Origin: Flavobacterium phragmitis
GTDB lineage: Bacteria; Bacteroidota; Bacteroidia; Flavobacteriales; Flavobacteriaceae
DNA: 64,000 nt
Reading direction: 5' to 3'
Assembly (NCBI RefSeq): GCF_900112575.1
Contig: NZ_FOMH01000005.1
Span: forward strand, 1 to 64,000
A program made the translations under genes and the position numbers. This document shows positions 26,349 to 36,381 of the stretch, piece after piece. Numbering within the stretch: the stretch's first letter is position 1; the number at the start of each line of letters is the position of its first letter. Under the pieces are notes generated by a model, which did not search any database, was not told the DNA's origin, and saw only the letters and a program-made list of their open reading frames with translations.

Positions 26349-27586
26349 TTTTGTTTTCACATCCAACATTAAATGCAAATTCTAAAGCATTAATTAGTGG
26401 TCTGCACAAAAATAACACGCTATATAAATTATATACTTGTATTGCTATTTTTCAGGGACAGTTGTTTTTTAAGCTTGGAGAAAATCCTAAACTGAAAGAT
26501 TTAAAAAGAAGACGTCTAGATGCTAACTGGAAAGATTTTACGGTTTCCAAATCCTTTTTTGAATTTGGACGTTTGATTGCTTCAAAACTGCGTTTGAACT
26601 ATTTAGTAAAACACGAAAAAGGGTTCTTTTGTATTGATAATGTTTACCATAAACAAGATAAATGGGTAGCCGATAATTTGGCTAAAGCAAAAAGAAAAGG
26701 CGTTTTTGGAGTTTATGCTTATGAAGATGGAGCATTGGCTACTTTTTTAAAAGCAAAAAAAACAGGACTTTATTGTATATACGATTTACCGATTGGCTAT
26801 TGGAAAAGTGCCCGTTTATTAATGAAGAGAGAGTTTGAAATTAATCCTGATTGGGCAGAGACACTTACAGGTTTCAACGATTCGACTAAAAAATTAAATA
26901 AAAAAGACCAAGAACTAGCTTTGGCAGATGTCATTTTTGTAGCCAGCACTTTTACCAAAAAGACTTTAGAAGAGTACTCTGGACAATTACCTGAAATAAA
27001 AGTTATTCCATACGGTTTTCCCGAAGTGAAAAGTAAAAAAGAATATCTACCGCTTGTCAATAGAAAACTTAAAGTCTTATTTGTAGGCGGATTATCGCAG
27101 AGAAAAGGACTTTCCTATTTGTTTGAAGCTGTAGACGGATTGCAAGACAAAATTGATTTAACAATTGTAGGACATAAAGCAGTTCCTAATTGTAAAGCTC
27201 TTAATCAGGCTTTAGAACAGCATACTTGGATTCCGTCATTGTCTCATGATCAGATTTTGGCTTGCATGAGAGAACATGATGTATTTGTTTTTCCATCGCT
27301 TTTTGAAGGTTTCGGTTTGGTAATCACTGAAGCAATGTCGCAGGGAGTTCCTGTGATAACAACAGACCGCACTGCAGGTCCAGACCTAATTGATCACGGA
27401 AATGATGGATGGATTGTTCCAGCAGGATCTTCGATGGCGATTAAGGAGGTACTAAACGAGATACTTGAAAAACCAGCATTGCTCAAACAATTAGGATTAG
27501 CAGCTCAAGTAAAAGCACAGAACAGACCTTGGTCGGTTTATGGTCAGGAAATGGCCGATGAGCTTTCTTTACTAAAAACTTTTTAG
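26336..27586 (+). CDS. Glycosyltransferase family 4
   Basis: A 416-residue GT-B enzyme. The C-terminal donor domain has [20 protein letters not shown] and the E-x7-E motif in [20 protein letters not shown] (about residue 322). It has a longer N-terminal domain than its neighbours. The start overlaps the upstream acyltransferase; an alternative Met is three codons downstream. Confidence 0.9.
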   Translation: MAKMILFSHPTLNANSKALISGLHKNNTLYKLYTCIAIFQGQLFFKLGENPKLKDLKRRRLDANWKDFTVSKSFFEFGRLIASKLRLNYLVKHEKGFFCIDNVYHKQDKWVADNLAKAKRKGVFGVYAYEDGALATFLKAKKTGLYCIYDLPIGYWKSARLLMKREFEINPDWAETLTGFNDSTKKLNKKDQELALADVIFVASTFTKKTLEEYSGQLPEIKVIPYGFPEVKSKKEYLPLVNRKLKVLFVGGLSQRKGLSYLFEAVDGLQDKIDLTIVGHKAVPNCKALNQALEQHTWIPSLSHDQILACMREHDVFVFPSLFEGFGLVITEAMSQGVPVITTDRTAGPDLIDHGNDGWIVPAGSSMAIKEVLNEILEKPALLKQLGLAAQVKAQNRPWSVYGQEMADELSLLKTF

Positions 27587-27608
27587 ACAATATCTTTTAA
27601 GAATAACA

Positions 27609-28925
27609 ATGAATGAACAAGAAGTAATTCCGAATTATAAATCCTTGAAAATTACCATTTGGCTTTATTTTTTTCTTTGGATTTTTGAAGGGGCTTTGCG
27701 CAAATGGATCTTACCAAGTTTGGCTACTCCACTGTTGGTAGTTCGTGATCCAATTGCTATTTACATATTGGTTAGAGCACTATATCTGAATGTGAAATTT
27801 ATGACTCCATACATTGTATTTAGTTTTATTTTCACATTATTAAGTCTAGCCATTACATTGACTTTTGGTCACGGAAATTTATTTGTGGGTATTTATGGAG
27901 CAAGAATTATGCTGCTTCATTTTCCACTCATTTTTATCATCGGAAAAGTTTTTACAAAAGAAGATATACTCAAACTAGGACGCGTTCTTTTGGTGCTGAA
28001 TATATTCATGACCATCATTGTATATTTTCAATTTAGCAGTCCGCAAAGTGCTTTCATAAATGTTGGTATTGGAGGAGAAGGTAGTGCTGGATTCTCTGGA
28101 GCTATGGGATACAGCAGACCGCCGGGAACATTTTCTTTTACTACTGGACTATCTATTTTTTACACTGCGGTATCCGTTTTTGTATATTATTTCTGGTTGT
28201 CTAAAGAGTATTGTTCAAAAATCTTATTGTACACCAGTACCATTGCTTTAGTTATTGCTTTACCACTGACGATAAGCCGAGGTGCAGTAGTAGCAGTACT
28301 CATAGTAGGGCTTTTTGCTATTATGGCATCGGTAACAAGTGCAAAAATGTTAGGTAAGTTGGTATTTACAGCCGTTGTTTTTGTTATTGCTTTTTTAGTT
28401 TTACAAAACTACGTGACAATATTCAGCTTAGGAACTGAAGTTTTTATGGATCGCGTTGATAGCGCAAACAGATCTACTGGTGCTGGAGGAGGTTTAAAAG
28501 AATCTATCCTTCTTCGAATTGTTGGAGATTTTTTAGGTCCATTTATCGATCTTTTTACTCATCCAATGTTCGAAGGTAATTTAGGTATGGGAACCAATGC
28601 TGGCGCGCAAATGCTGACAGGAAAAGCTGTTTTCTTGGTATCAGAAACAGAATTTGGTCGTTTGGTTGGTGAACAGGGAATCATTTTTGGAGGCGGAGTC
28701 ATATTGATACGTTTAGTATTGGCCTTAAGAATTACAGTCAAATCATGGAAACTGCCAAAAGAAGAAAGACTGCTTCCTTTCACTCTTTGCGGTGCTGCTT
28801 GTCCGGCATTATTTCAAGGACAGTGGGCACAGCCATCTGTATTGGGTTTTGCAGTTATTATGGTCGGCTTAGTTATGGCAGCTTTAAATAAAGTTGATAC
28901 TCCTTTAGAAAACAGCACATTATGA
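27609..28925 (+). CDS. Polysaccharide polymerase (Wzy/O-antigen ligase-like)
   Basis: A 438-residue membrane protein with about ten hydrophobic segments. The EGALRKWILPSLATPLLVVRD opening (key: EGALRKWILP and VVRDP) is, from memory, common to a group of O-antigen polymerase-like proteins in Bacteroidota. A large periplasmic loop lies near residues 285-345. It would join repeat units in the periplasm. It overlaps the next gene by 4 nt (ATGA). Confidence 0.8.
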   Translation: MNEQEVIPNYKSLKITIWLYFFLWIFEGALRKWILPSLATPLLVVRDPIAIYILVRALYLNVKFMTPYIVFSFIFTLLSLAITLTFGHGNLFVGIYGARIMLLHFPLIFIIGKVFTKEDILKLGRVLLVLNIFMTIIVYFQFSSPQSAFINVGIGGEGSAGFSGAMGYSRPPGTFSFTTGLSIFYTAVSVFVYYFWLSKEYCSKILLYTSTIALVIALPLTISRGAVVAVLIVGLFAIMASVTSAKMLGKLVFTAVVFVIAFLVLQNYVTIFSLGTEVFMDRVDSANRSTGAGGGLKESILLRIVGDFLGPFIDLFTHPMFEGNLGMGTNAGAQMLTGKAVFLVSETEFGRLVGEQGIIFGGGVILIRLVLALRITVKSWKLPKEERLLPFTLCGAACPALFQGQWAQPSVLGFAVIMVGLVMAALNKVDTPLENSTL

Positions 28926-30067
28926 TTAAAGAAATAATCTTAGTTGGCAATTACGCGCCTGATAAGCAGTACAGCATGCAGATTTTTGAAATATTGATGG
29001 CTGAAGGATATAGAAAATCAAAATTTAATGTCAGTACCATTCGTCCTGATGAGATTTTTAGAAAATTAGCCTTCAATAAAAACAGTTTAATAAAATGGCT
29101 GGCTTATATAGATAAATTCGTCTTATTTCCTGTCAAGCTCTTGTTACTGAGGTTTACGAATTTAATTTTATTCAAATCGGTAAATTATCATATTTGTGAT
29201 CATTCAAATGCATTTTATCTTTATTTTTTGCCTAAAAACAAAACGATAATAACCTGTCATGATGTTTTGGCAATACGAGCAGGTTTAGGATTTTCTGGCA
29301 CTTATTGCCATGCAACAAAATCGGGACAGGTATTGCAGAAAATAATTCTGAATGCACTATCTGGAGCAAGAAAATTAGCGACTGTATCTGATTTTACTTT
29401 GAATCAATTAATTGAAATTGATAACAAACCTGGAATAACTAAAAACTGGATTACAATTCACAACGCGATTTCTGAAAAATTTGCCCCTTCGTCTGAAGAT
29501 GAGGTTCATAAAATCCTTGATAAATTTCAGCAGTTAAAAAATAAAGAGATAATACTGCATGTTGGTTCAGACTTGGAACGAAAGAATAGGAAATTATTAA
29601 TCTATATGATTTCAGAATTGCAGCATGATTGGGACGGATTATTAGTTCTGGCAGGTGAACCCTTAAACTCAGAATTATTAGACTTAATTCAGGAATTAAA
29701 GGTTTCCGATCGAATTATACAAATACATAATCCAACAAACAATGAAATTATAGCATTGTATTCGATATGTCAAGCCATGATTTTTCCGTCTTATTCAGAA
29801 GGATTCGGATGGCCGATAATTGAAGCTCAGGCTTGCGGAGCACCTGTTATTACAAGCAACAAAGCTCCAATGATGAATGAAGTTGGCGGTAATGCCGCAC
29901 TTTATGCCGATCCAGATAATCCAAGTTCTTTTTTAGATCAGTTTCAAAAAATAAGAAATAAAAGATTTAGAAACGAAATAGTCATAAAGGGCTATGAAAA
30001 TGCCAAACGATTTGATTTTAATAATACTGTAAATCAATATGTTCAATTAATAAAAAACGAAGTGTGA
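28922..30067 (+). CDS. Glycosyltransferase family 4
   Basis: A 381-residue GT-B enzyme. The donor domain has ILHVGSDLERKNRKLL (about residue 210) and the E-x7-E motif in PSYSEGFGWPIIEAQACGAP (about 300). ATGA coupling with the polymerase gene and GTGA coupling with the following acyltransferase show tight co-translation. Confidence 0.9.
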   Translation: MIKEIILVGNYAPDKQYSMQIFEILMAEGYRKSKFNVSTIRPDEIFRKLAFNKNSLIKWLAYIDKFVLFPVKLLLLRFTNLILFKSVNYHICDHSNAFYLYFLPKNKTIITCHDVLAIRAGLGFSGTYCHATKSGQVLQKIILNALSGARKLATVSDFTLNQLIEIDNKPGITKNWITIHNAISEKFAPSSEDEVHKILDKFQQLKNKEIILHVGSDLERKNRKLLIYMISELQHDWDGLLVLAGEPLNSELLDLIQELKVSDRIIQIHNPTNNEIIALYSICQAMIFPSYSEGFGWPIIEAQACGAPVITSNKAPMMNEVGGNAALYADPDNPSSFLDQFQKIRNKRFRNEIVIKGYENAKRFDFNNTVNQYVQLIKNEV

Positions 30068-30729
30068 TAGTATTAAAAATTTTAGCCGTTTTAATGCCTT
30101 GGCCAATTAAAAGATTCATCCTCGTTCAGTTTTTTAAATATAAAATTGATCCTTCGGCAAGAATTGGACTTTCATGGATTTATCCTAAAAAGCTTATTAT
30201 GGATGCTAATTCCAATATTGGAAATTTTAATGTAGCAGTGCATTTGGATTTAATTAAAATTGGAAAACATTCCAGCATAGCAAGAGGAAATTGGATCACT
30301 GGATTTCCTACTAATACAGATTCGAAGCATTTTGCGCATCAAAAAGACAGGCATTCAAACCTGATTATCGGCGAACATTCTGCCATTACAAAAAATCATC
30401 ATATCGATTGTACCAATAGTATCGAGATAGGAAATTTTGTTACTGTAGCAGGTTATGCAAGTCAATTACTGACACATTCGATTAATATCGAATTAAATAT
30501 TCAGGACAGTCATCCTATTACAATCGGCGATTATTGTTTTGTCGGAACTGCGTCCACAATTTTAGGTGGTGCATCATTGCCTCCTTATTGCGTATTGGGA
30601 GCAAATTCACTATTGAATAAATCTTTTACGATTCCTTATCGCTTATACGGCGGGAATCCAGCAAAAGAAATCAAAGAATTGTCACAAGACTTTAAGTACT
30701 TTAATAGAGAAACGGGTTTTGTTTATTAA
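30064..30729 (+). CDS. Hexapeptide-repeat acyltransferase 2
   Basis: A 221-residue beta-helix acyltransferase starting at GTG. Repeats are seen at KLIMDANSNIGNFNVAVHLD, IEIGNFVTVAGYASQ and TIGDYCFVGTASTILGGASL, ending in YGGNPAKEIKEL. LLTHSINIE may hold the catalytic His. The N-terminal hydrophobic/basic stretch resembles membrane-associated O-acetyltransferases. Confidence 0.85.
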   Translation: MIVLKILAVLMPWPIKRFILVQFFKYKIDPSARIGLSWIYPKKLIMDANSNIGNFNVAVHLDLIKIGKHSSIARGNWITGFPTNTDSKHFAHQKDRHSNLIIGEHSAITKNHHIDCTNSIEIGNFVTVAGYASQLLTHSINIELNIQDSHPITIGDYCFVGTASTILGGASLPPYCVLGANSLLNKSFTIPYRLYGGNPAKEIKELSQDFKYFNRETGFVY

Positions 30730-30756
30730 AGAATACGAAAAACAAATAGTTTTAAA

Positions 30757-31839
30757 ATGAAAGTAATCCACTTTATAGCTGGTATCGATAAAACAGAGGG
30801 AGGAACTACAGAATTCATGAGATTGTTGAGTTCTGAATTGAAAAACCACATTGAGCTTATCGTTGCTACAAGATTTTCTTCTTTTCCTATTGAATTGGAA
30901 GGAGTAAGAGTTAAATTTTTCGACACCAGCATTACACGATGGTTTTCTGTTGTAAATGAGTTTTATCATTTTTTAAAAACAGAAAAACCAGACATAGTTC
31001 ACGTTAACGGAATATGGAGTCCTCAAAACTGGGGTTTTCAAAAAGCAGCTCAGAGATTAGGAATCAAAGTAGTTGTTTCTCCTCACGGCATGTTGGAACC
31101 TTGGATTATGTGTAATAATTCTTGGAAAAAAAAACTAGGCTTGTTTCTGTATCAAAAAAAAGCGCTTAGAAAAGCAAATTATATTCATGCGACAGCCAGT
31201 ATGGAATCGGCAAATATTAAGGCTTTAGGTTTTACAAATAAGATTTGCATTATTCCTAACGGTATTGACCTTAGCGATGTAAAAGAGATTAAAATCAATT
31301 ACGGAACCAAGAGAATGATTTTTCTATCGCGAATACATCCAAAGAAAGGTATTGAATTACTATTGGAAGCTTGGAGAAACAGCAACACGGAAGACTGGAC
31401 ACTAGAAATAGCCGGTAGTGGCGACGAAAATTACCTTCACAGTTTAATTCAAAGTGCCAATGACTTAGAAAATGTACGTTTTGTTGGAGCACTTTATGGT
31501 AATGAAAAATGGGAATTTATGCGATCTGCCGATGTAATGGTGCTTCCCACTCACAGTGAAAATTTTGGAATCGTAATAGCAGAAGCACTCGCAAGTGGCG
31601 TTCCTGTTATAACCACAAAAGGAACTCCTTGGGAAGATCTGGAAGTTTATAAATGTGGCTGGTGGATCGATTTGTCGGTTTCGAATTTAGAAAAAACAAT
31701 AAAAGAAGCTTTGGAAACACCAACTCCAGTTTTGGAACAAATGGGATGGCAGGGCAGAAAACTGGTTAAAGAAAAATACGAAATAAAAGCTGTAACCAAT
31801 CACATCGTCGATTTATACAACAAAATTATACTCAAATAA
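30757..31839 (+). CDS. Glycosyltransferase family 4
   Basis: A 360-residue GT-B enzyme. The N-terminal GGTTEFMRLLSSEL and VVVSPHGMLEPW (about residue 105) and the C-terminal FLSRIHPKKGIELL and LPTHSENFGIVIAEALASGV (E-x7-E near 268) are typical. The SPHGMLEPW motif is shared, from memory, with fucosyl/mannosyl-type GT4 enzymes of capsule loci, but donor is not proven. Confidence 0.9.
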   Translation: MKVIHFIAGIDKTEGGTTEFMRLLSSELKNHIELIVATRFSSFPIELEGVRVKFFDTSITRWFSVVNEFYHFLKTEKPDIVHVNGIWSPQNWGFQKAAQRLGIKVVVSPHGMLEPWIMCNNSWKKKLGLFLYQKKALRKANYIHATASMESANIKALGFTNKICIIPNGIDLSDVKEIKINYGTKRMIFLSRIHPKKGIELLLEAWRNSNTEDWTLEIAGSGDENYLHSLIQSANDLENVRFVGALYGNEKWEFMRSADVMVLPTHSENFGIVIAEALASGVPVITTKGTPWEDLEVYKCGWWIDLSVSNLEKTIKEALETPTPVLEQMGWQGRKLVKEKYEIKAVTNHIVDLYNKIILK

Positions 31840-31847
31840 AAAACAAA

Positions 31848-32387
31848 TTGGACTTATCAACTTATAATCATTCTTTCAGTTTAAAAAACAAAATTTCAAG
31901 ATTGATTTGGAATTGTGTTGCTATAATTCTGTTTCGTCCATTTGTTTCTCGGTTATTTAAAAAATGGAGAGTTTTTGTACTGAAATGTTTTGGAGCAAAA
32001 ATAGAATGGTCTACTCATATTTATGCTTCAGTAAAAATATGGGCTCCGTGGAATCTGCAGATGGGAGCCAATTCTAGTTTAGGACCAAACGTAGATTGCT
32101 ACAATCAAGGTAATATAACAATTGGTGCTAATACGGTTATCTCACAGAAAACGTATTTATGTGCCTCTTCTCACGATTATACAAAAACTGATTTTCCTCT
32201 AATCTTAAAACCTATAACTATTGGAAATGGTGTCTGGGTTGCAGCAGATGCATTTATTGGACCTGGAGTTTCCATTGAAGACAATGCAATCATTGCCGCA
32301 AGATCGGTTGTCAATAAAAAGGTTGAAAAAAATGCAGTAATGGGAGGCAATCCTGCCACATTAATTAAACTTCGAATTGTTGAATAA
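31848..32387 (+). CDS. WcaF-like hexapeptide acetyltransferase 3
   Basis: A 179-residue acetyltransferase with the plan of the colanic acid protein WcaF: a hydrophobic N-terminus, then KIWAPWNLQMGANSSLGPNV, then TYLCASSHDYTKTDFPLI with the catalytic His, then GNGVWVAADAFIGPGVSI and the terminal VMGGNPATLIK. It starts at TTG; no ATG is available in frame nearby. It would O-acetylate a sugar of the repeat unit. Confidence 0.87.
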   Translation: MDLSTYNHSFSLKNKISRLIWNCVAIILFRPFVSRLFKKWRVFVLKCFGAKIEWSTHIYASVKIWAPWNLQMGANSSLGPNVDCYNQGNITIGANTVISQKTYLCASSHDYTKTDFPLILKPITIGNGVWVAADAFIGPGVSIEDNAIIAARSVVNKKVEKNAVMGGNPATLIKLRIVE

Positions 32388-32417
32388 TCAATAAATATAA
32401 CCTCAAGAATATAAGCT

Positions 32418-33236
32418 TTGGAAAATAAATTTAGTATTGTCATTCTAGCCTACAATGAAGAAGATACGCTGGGAGGCTGTTTGGATTCGATTAAATGGTG
32501 CGATGATATTGTTGTTATCGATAGTTTTAGCAGTGACGCAACTGTTGCAATTGCAAAAGAAAATGGTGCAAGAGTTTTTCAGAATAAATTTTCAGATTTT
32601 GCCCAACAACGCAATTTTGCCAATGATACTGTTGATTTTAAATACGAATGGGTATTTCATCTCGATGCAGATGAACACTTTACCGATGCTTTGAGAACAG
32701 AATGCAACAAAGCCATAGAAAGTTATCATTATGGAGCATTTTTAGTGCCGGCAAAAGAAATTCTTTGGGGTACTTGGCTAAAACATTCAGCAGGAACTGT
32801 CTATCAAATGCGTTTTCATAAACTAAGTGATGCCCGCTTCGAACAATATGGTCACGGACAAAGAGAATGTGATCTTAAAAGAGGTTTAGGAAAATTGGAA
32901 AACTCATACGAACATTATTTTTTTAGTAAAGGCGTAAATCAATGGTTTGTCAAACATTTGCGATATGCAGCCGAAGAGGCAGAAAATGAAAAAAACGTAA
33001 GTCTCAAAAAAATACCTTTCGGGAAATTGATTTCTGGAGAATCTCATGAAAAAAGAAGGGTTTTAAAAGCTTTGAGTTATAAAATGCCATTTCGCCCTTT
33101 ATTCAAATTTTTCTATATGTATATACTAAAAATGGGTTTTTTGGATGGTAAAGTTGGCTTTAAATTCTGTGTAATGAAAAGTATTTACGAGCAATTTATT
33201 ATTCTGAAAAAATTCGAATCAGAATGGAATAACTAA
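32418..33236 (+). CDS. Glycosyltransferase family 2 (WaaE-like)
   Basis: A 272-residue GT-A enzyme starting at TTG. It has SIVILAYNEEDTLGGCLDSI, the DXD-type motif in VFHLDADEHF (about residue 83) and FAQQRNFAND, a pattern of the WaaE/KdtX branch that adds glucose-like residues to LPS cores. Here it more likely adds a branch or backbone sugar to the polymer. Donor unknown. Confidence 0.87.
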   Translation: MENKFSIVILAYNEEDTLGGCLDSIKWCDDIVVIDSFSSDATVAIAKENGARVFQNKFSDFAQQRNFANDTVDFKYEWVFHLDADEHFTDALRTECNKAIESYHYGAFLVPAKEILWGTWLKHSAGTVYQMRFHKLSDARFEQYGHGQRECDLKRGLGKLENSYEHYFFSKGVNQWFVKHLRYAAEEAENEKNVSLKKIPFGKLISGESHEKRRVLKALSYKMPFRPLFKFFYMYILKMGFLDGKVGFKFCVMKSIYEQFIILKKFESEWNN

Positions 33237-33284
33237 TAAGGTTTTAAGAGCAACAAAAAAGAATAAATAATTAAAAAATTAAAG

Positions 33285-34166
33285 ATGAATATAGCATTTA
33301 ATGTTAATAGATTAGCAATGATTGGTCTTGGTGTAACCTTGAAATCGTTATTAGACAACTGTTCTAATCCTAGTAAAATCAATATTTATATATTATGTTC
33401 TGATTTAAATATAGAGGACAAATCAAATATCCACAAACTGCTTTTGACTTATGGTTTAAATGAAGTAAAGTTGATTGACTTTGATGTAAATGAGCATTTT
33501 GGAACTTTTAGTTCTTTGCAGGGAGACTTGACTACATACGGACGATTGCTGTTACAGGATTATGTAAAAGAAGATGCTGTTTTATATCTGGATGCAGATT
33601 TAGTTGTCGAGTTAGATGTTTTAACATTAGAAGGATTTGATTTTCAAGGAAAAGGAATCGCTGCGGTAGACGGAGGAAAGATGAAAGATGCACTCGATCA
33701 TCCGTTTTTATGCAATGAGATTGGACTAGGTATGGATCTGGCTGTATTTAACGCTGGTATAATCTTGTTTAATCTAAAATATTGGCGTGAGAAAGATATT
33801 AAAAATCAATGTTTAGCTTTTGGAAAAAAATACGGAACTAAATTAAGATCACATGATCAAACTATATTGAATGCTTTTTTTGCTGGAAATTTTGCTTTTC
33901 TGCCTTTAGAATTTAACATGCCTTGGTTTGCACAGAATAAAAGACCAGAAGCTAAAAAAGTCATTCTTCATTTTGTTGGATCTCCAAAACCTTGGGATGT
34001 ACTTGGAAAATATGTTCACAGAGGATTTTCAGTTTGGAAAAGCTATTTAAATGCCGATTGGGAAAAAGCCTATTACCATTATAATCAAGGCGAATTTTTA
34101 AGAGCATGGCATATCAGAAGATCATACGCCAGATTGTTACTCTTAAAAATGAAATCAAAAAATTAA
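33285..34166 (+). CDS. Glycosyltransferase family 8
   Basis: A 293-residue GT8 enzyme. It shows the early catalytic-domain pattern VTLKSLLDNCSNP and the DxD metal site in AVLYLDADLVVELD (about residue 100), then FNAGIILFNLKYWR and the late HFVGSPKPW metal-binding His. Members retain anomeric configuration and use UDP-glucose, -galactose or -xylose-type donors. With a UDP-xylose synthase as the next gene, xylose is a candidate donor by position only. Confidence 0.9.
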   Translation: MNIAFNVNRLAMIGLGVTLKSLLDNCSNPSKINIYILCSDLNIEDKSNIHKLLLTYGLNEVKLIDFDVNEHFGTFSSLQGDLTTYGRLLLQDYVKEDAVLYLDADLVVELDVLTLEGFDFQGKGIAAVDGGKMKDALDHPFLCNEIGLGMDLAVFNAGIILFNLKYWREKDIKNQCLAFGKKYGTKLRSHDQTILNAFFAGNFAFLPLEFNMPWFAQNKRPEAKKVILHFVGSPKPWDVLGKYVHRGFSVWKSYLNADWEKAYYHYNQGEFLRAWHIRRSYARLLLLKMKSKN

Positions 34167-34212
34167 AAAGATTTAGAAATAGGAATATTATATACGCTTT
34201 AAATAGATTCTA

Positions 34213-35157
34213 ATGAAAAAAATACTGATAACCGGTGGCGCTGGATTTGTAGGTTCACATTTATGTAAAAGATTATTGAATGAAGGAAATGAAGTAATTT
34301 GTCTAGACAATTATTTTACAGGAGCAAAATCTAATATTATTGATTTATTAGATAATCCGTATTTCGAAATGGTTCGACATGATATTACAGAACCTTATTA
34401 TGCTGAGGTTGACGAAATTTATAACCTGGCATGTCCTGCCTCTCCCGTACATTATCAATACAATCCGATAAAAACAATTAAGACTTCGGTTATGGGAGCG
34501 ATTAATGTGTTAGGATTGGCAAAACGTGTGAATGCCAAAGTATTGCAGGCTAGTACAAGTGAGGTTTATGGTGATCCTCTTGTACACCCTCAGACCGAAA
34601 ATTATTGGGGACATGTTAATCCGATAGGGATTCGTTCTTGCTATGATGAAGGAAAACGCTGCGCCGAAACTTTATTTATGGACTATCACAATCAAAATAA
34701 AGTGGCTATTAAAATCATCCGAATCTTTAATACTTATGGTCCAAATATGAATCCGGCAGACGGAAGAGTAGTTTCCAATTTTATTGTACAGGCTTTGCAG
34801 GGAAAAGATATTACCATTTTTGGAGATGGTTTGCAAACCCGTTCTTTTCAATATGTGGATGATTTAGTAGAAGGAATCATTAGAACGATGAATTCAGACC
34901 CTGCTTTCCTTGGACCGGTAAACCTTGGAAACCCTAATGAGTTTACAATGCTGGAATTGGCCGATGCTATTATTGAATTAACAGGATCAAAATCAAAAAT
35001 TATTCATTTGGATCTGCCACAAGACGATCCAAAACAAAGACAGCCTGATATTTCTTTAGCAAAAGACAAGCTTAACGGCTGGGAACCTAAAGTTCAATTG
35101 CGTGAAGGTTTAATAGCTACAATAAACTATTTTGACAAACTTTTATTGAAACACTAA
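34213..35157 (+). CDS. UDP-glucuronate decarboxylase (UDP-xylose synthase)
   Basis: A 314-residue extended SDR. It has [15 protein letters not shown], the family-typical [13 protein letters not shown] and [16 protein letters not shown], the [10 protein letters not shown] segment with the catalytic Ser, [11 protein letters not shown] with the catalytic Tyr/Lys, and [19 protein letters not shown]. It converts UDP-glucuronate, made by the upstream ugd, to UDP-xylose. The nearby GT8 and GT2 genes could use this donor. It is the last gene of the first polysaccharide unit before a 242-nt gap. Confidence 0.93.
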   Translation: MKKILITGGAGFVGSHLCKRLLNEGNEVICLDNYFTGAKSNIIDLLDNPYFEMVRHDITEPYYAEVDEIYNLACPASPVHYQYNPIKTIKTSVMGAINVLGLAKRVNAKVLQASTSEVYGDPLVHPQTENYWGHVNPIGIRSCYDEGKRCAETLFMDYHNQNKVAIKIIRIFNTYGPNMNPADGRVVSNFIVQALQGKDITIFGDGLQTRSFQYVDDLVEGIIRTMNSDPAFLGPVNLGNPNEFTMLELADAIIELTGSKSKIIHLDLPQDDPKQRQPDISLAKDKLNGWEPKVQLREGLIATINYFDKLLLKH

Positions 35158-35210
35158 AAGGCCTTTTCTTTAACAAAACACCCTAATTTTTTCAACTGCT
35201 TTTTTTCTCA

Positions 35211-35227
35211 ATTTCCTTATTAAGGAA
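35211..35227. repeat. Shared inverted-repeat motif, copy 2
   Basis: TTTCCTTATTAAGGAAA (35212-35227 with the preceding A at 35211) is an inverted repeat with a 1-nt centre. Its first 16 nt, ATTTCCTTATTAAGGA, are identical to 16754-16769. It lies in the 242-nt gap (35158-35399) before the second part of the polysaccharide locus, about 175 nt upstream of the next start codon. Confidence 0.6.
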
Positions 35228-35399
35228 ACAGATTCTGCTACACTTTATTCTCAAGCTGGCTTTTTTGTGCTTTTAACGAGTTTTGAGGTGCTTCATCGAG
35301 AACTTTTTTTAGTAAAATACCTTTGTTTTAATTTTAACTTGAAATTGTGAAAGAGCAGTTAACTACAGAAGAATATTTATAAATGAAAAAATAATTTTT

Positions 35400-36146
35400 A
35401 TGAGAGTTACTATAATCACAGTATGTTACAATCGCAAAAACACGATTGAAAAAGCGATCAAAAGTGTATTGGAACAAAATTATAATAATATCGAATATAT
35501 TATTATAGATGGCAATTCTAAAGACGGAACAAAAGAAATTATTGAGTCCTATAAAGATAGAATAAGCCAATACATTTCAGAACCTGATAAAGGAATGTAT
35601 GATGCGATAAACAAAGGATTAAAATTAGCCACAGGAGATGTGATTGGGTTAATGCATTCTGATGATGAGTTTTTTGACAGAAAAGCCATTTCAAGAATTG
35701 CAGCCCGTTTTGAAAATGAGGCCAATATAGACGGAGTTTATGGCGATGGAGTTTATGTTTCAAACGATAATGACGAACGTTTGATCAGAGATCGAATAGG
35801 AGGTGTTTTTAACATAAAGAAAGTAAAAGAAGGCTGGTTGCCATTGCATCCGACGGTTTATTTAAAGAAAAGTATAATTGAAAAACATGGTTTATACAAC
35901 CTGGACTTTAAAATTGCTTCGGATACAGAATTCTTACTTCGCTATTTATACAAATATAGAATCAAGATGAGTTACATCGATTCTTATATCGTAAAAATGA
36001 GAATGGGAGGTATGAGCACCAGTTTTAAAAGAGCTTTTGAAGTTTTACAAGAAGACTATAAAATTTATAAATATCACGGTTTAGCCGCGATGGAAACAGT
36101 ATTTCTTAAAAAAACAATTGCGTTAAAACAATATATAGCCCATTAA
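35400..36146 (+). CDS. Glycosyltransferase family 2
   Basis: A 248-residue GT-A enzyme with TIITVCYNRKNTIEKAIKSV at the N-terminus, IIDGNSKDGTKEII (about residue 38), and the metal-binding DDE in LMHSDDEFFD (about 85). The C-terminal region is typical of WcaA-like enzymes. It is the first gene after the second copy of the shared palindrome and is separated by 235 nt from the export genes. Confidence 0.88.
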   Translation: MRVTIITVCYNRKNTIEKAIKSVLEQNYNNIEYIIIDGNSKDGTKEIIESYKDRISQYISEPDKGMYDAINKGLKLATGDVIGLMHSDDEFFDRKAISRIAARFENEANIDGVYGDGVYVSNDNDERLIRDRIGGVFNIKKVKEGWLPLHPTVYLKKSIIEKHGLYNLDFKIASDTEFLLRYLYKYRIKMSYIDSYIVKMRMGGMSTSFKRAFEVLQEDYKIYKYHGLAAMETVFLKKTIALKQYIAH

Positions 36147-36381
36147 CAAAAAAGAATTCTGCTTTTAATTTTTTAGAAAGTATAAAGCAGAAATTAAAAG
36201 TTGCAAAGACAATTTATCAAAAGGTAATCATTTAAGACAAGCCATTATAAATAGAAAAAAGTGAAAGCAGGTTTAGTTTAAGTCACATATCATAAAGGGG
36301 TTATTGAGCGCTGAATAGTTTTCATTTTATTTCAATTCAATTAAGAGTAATCAAAGAATACTAATATATACCACAATTAAC

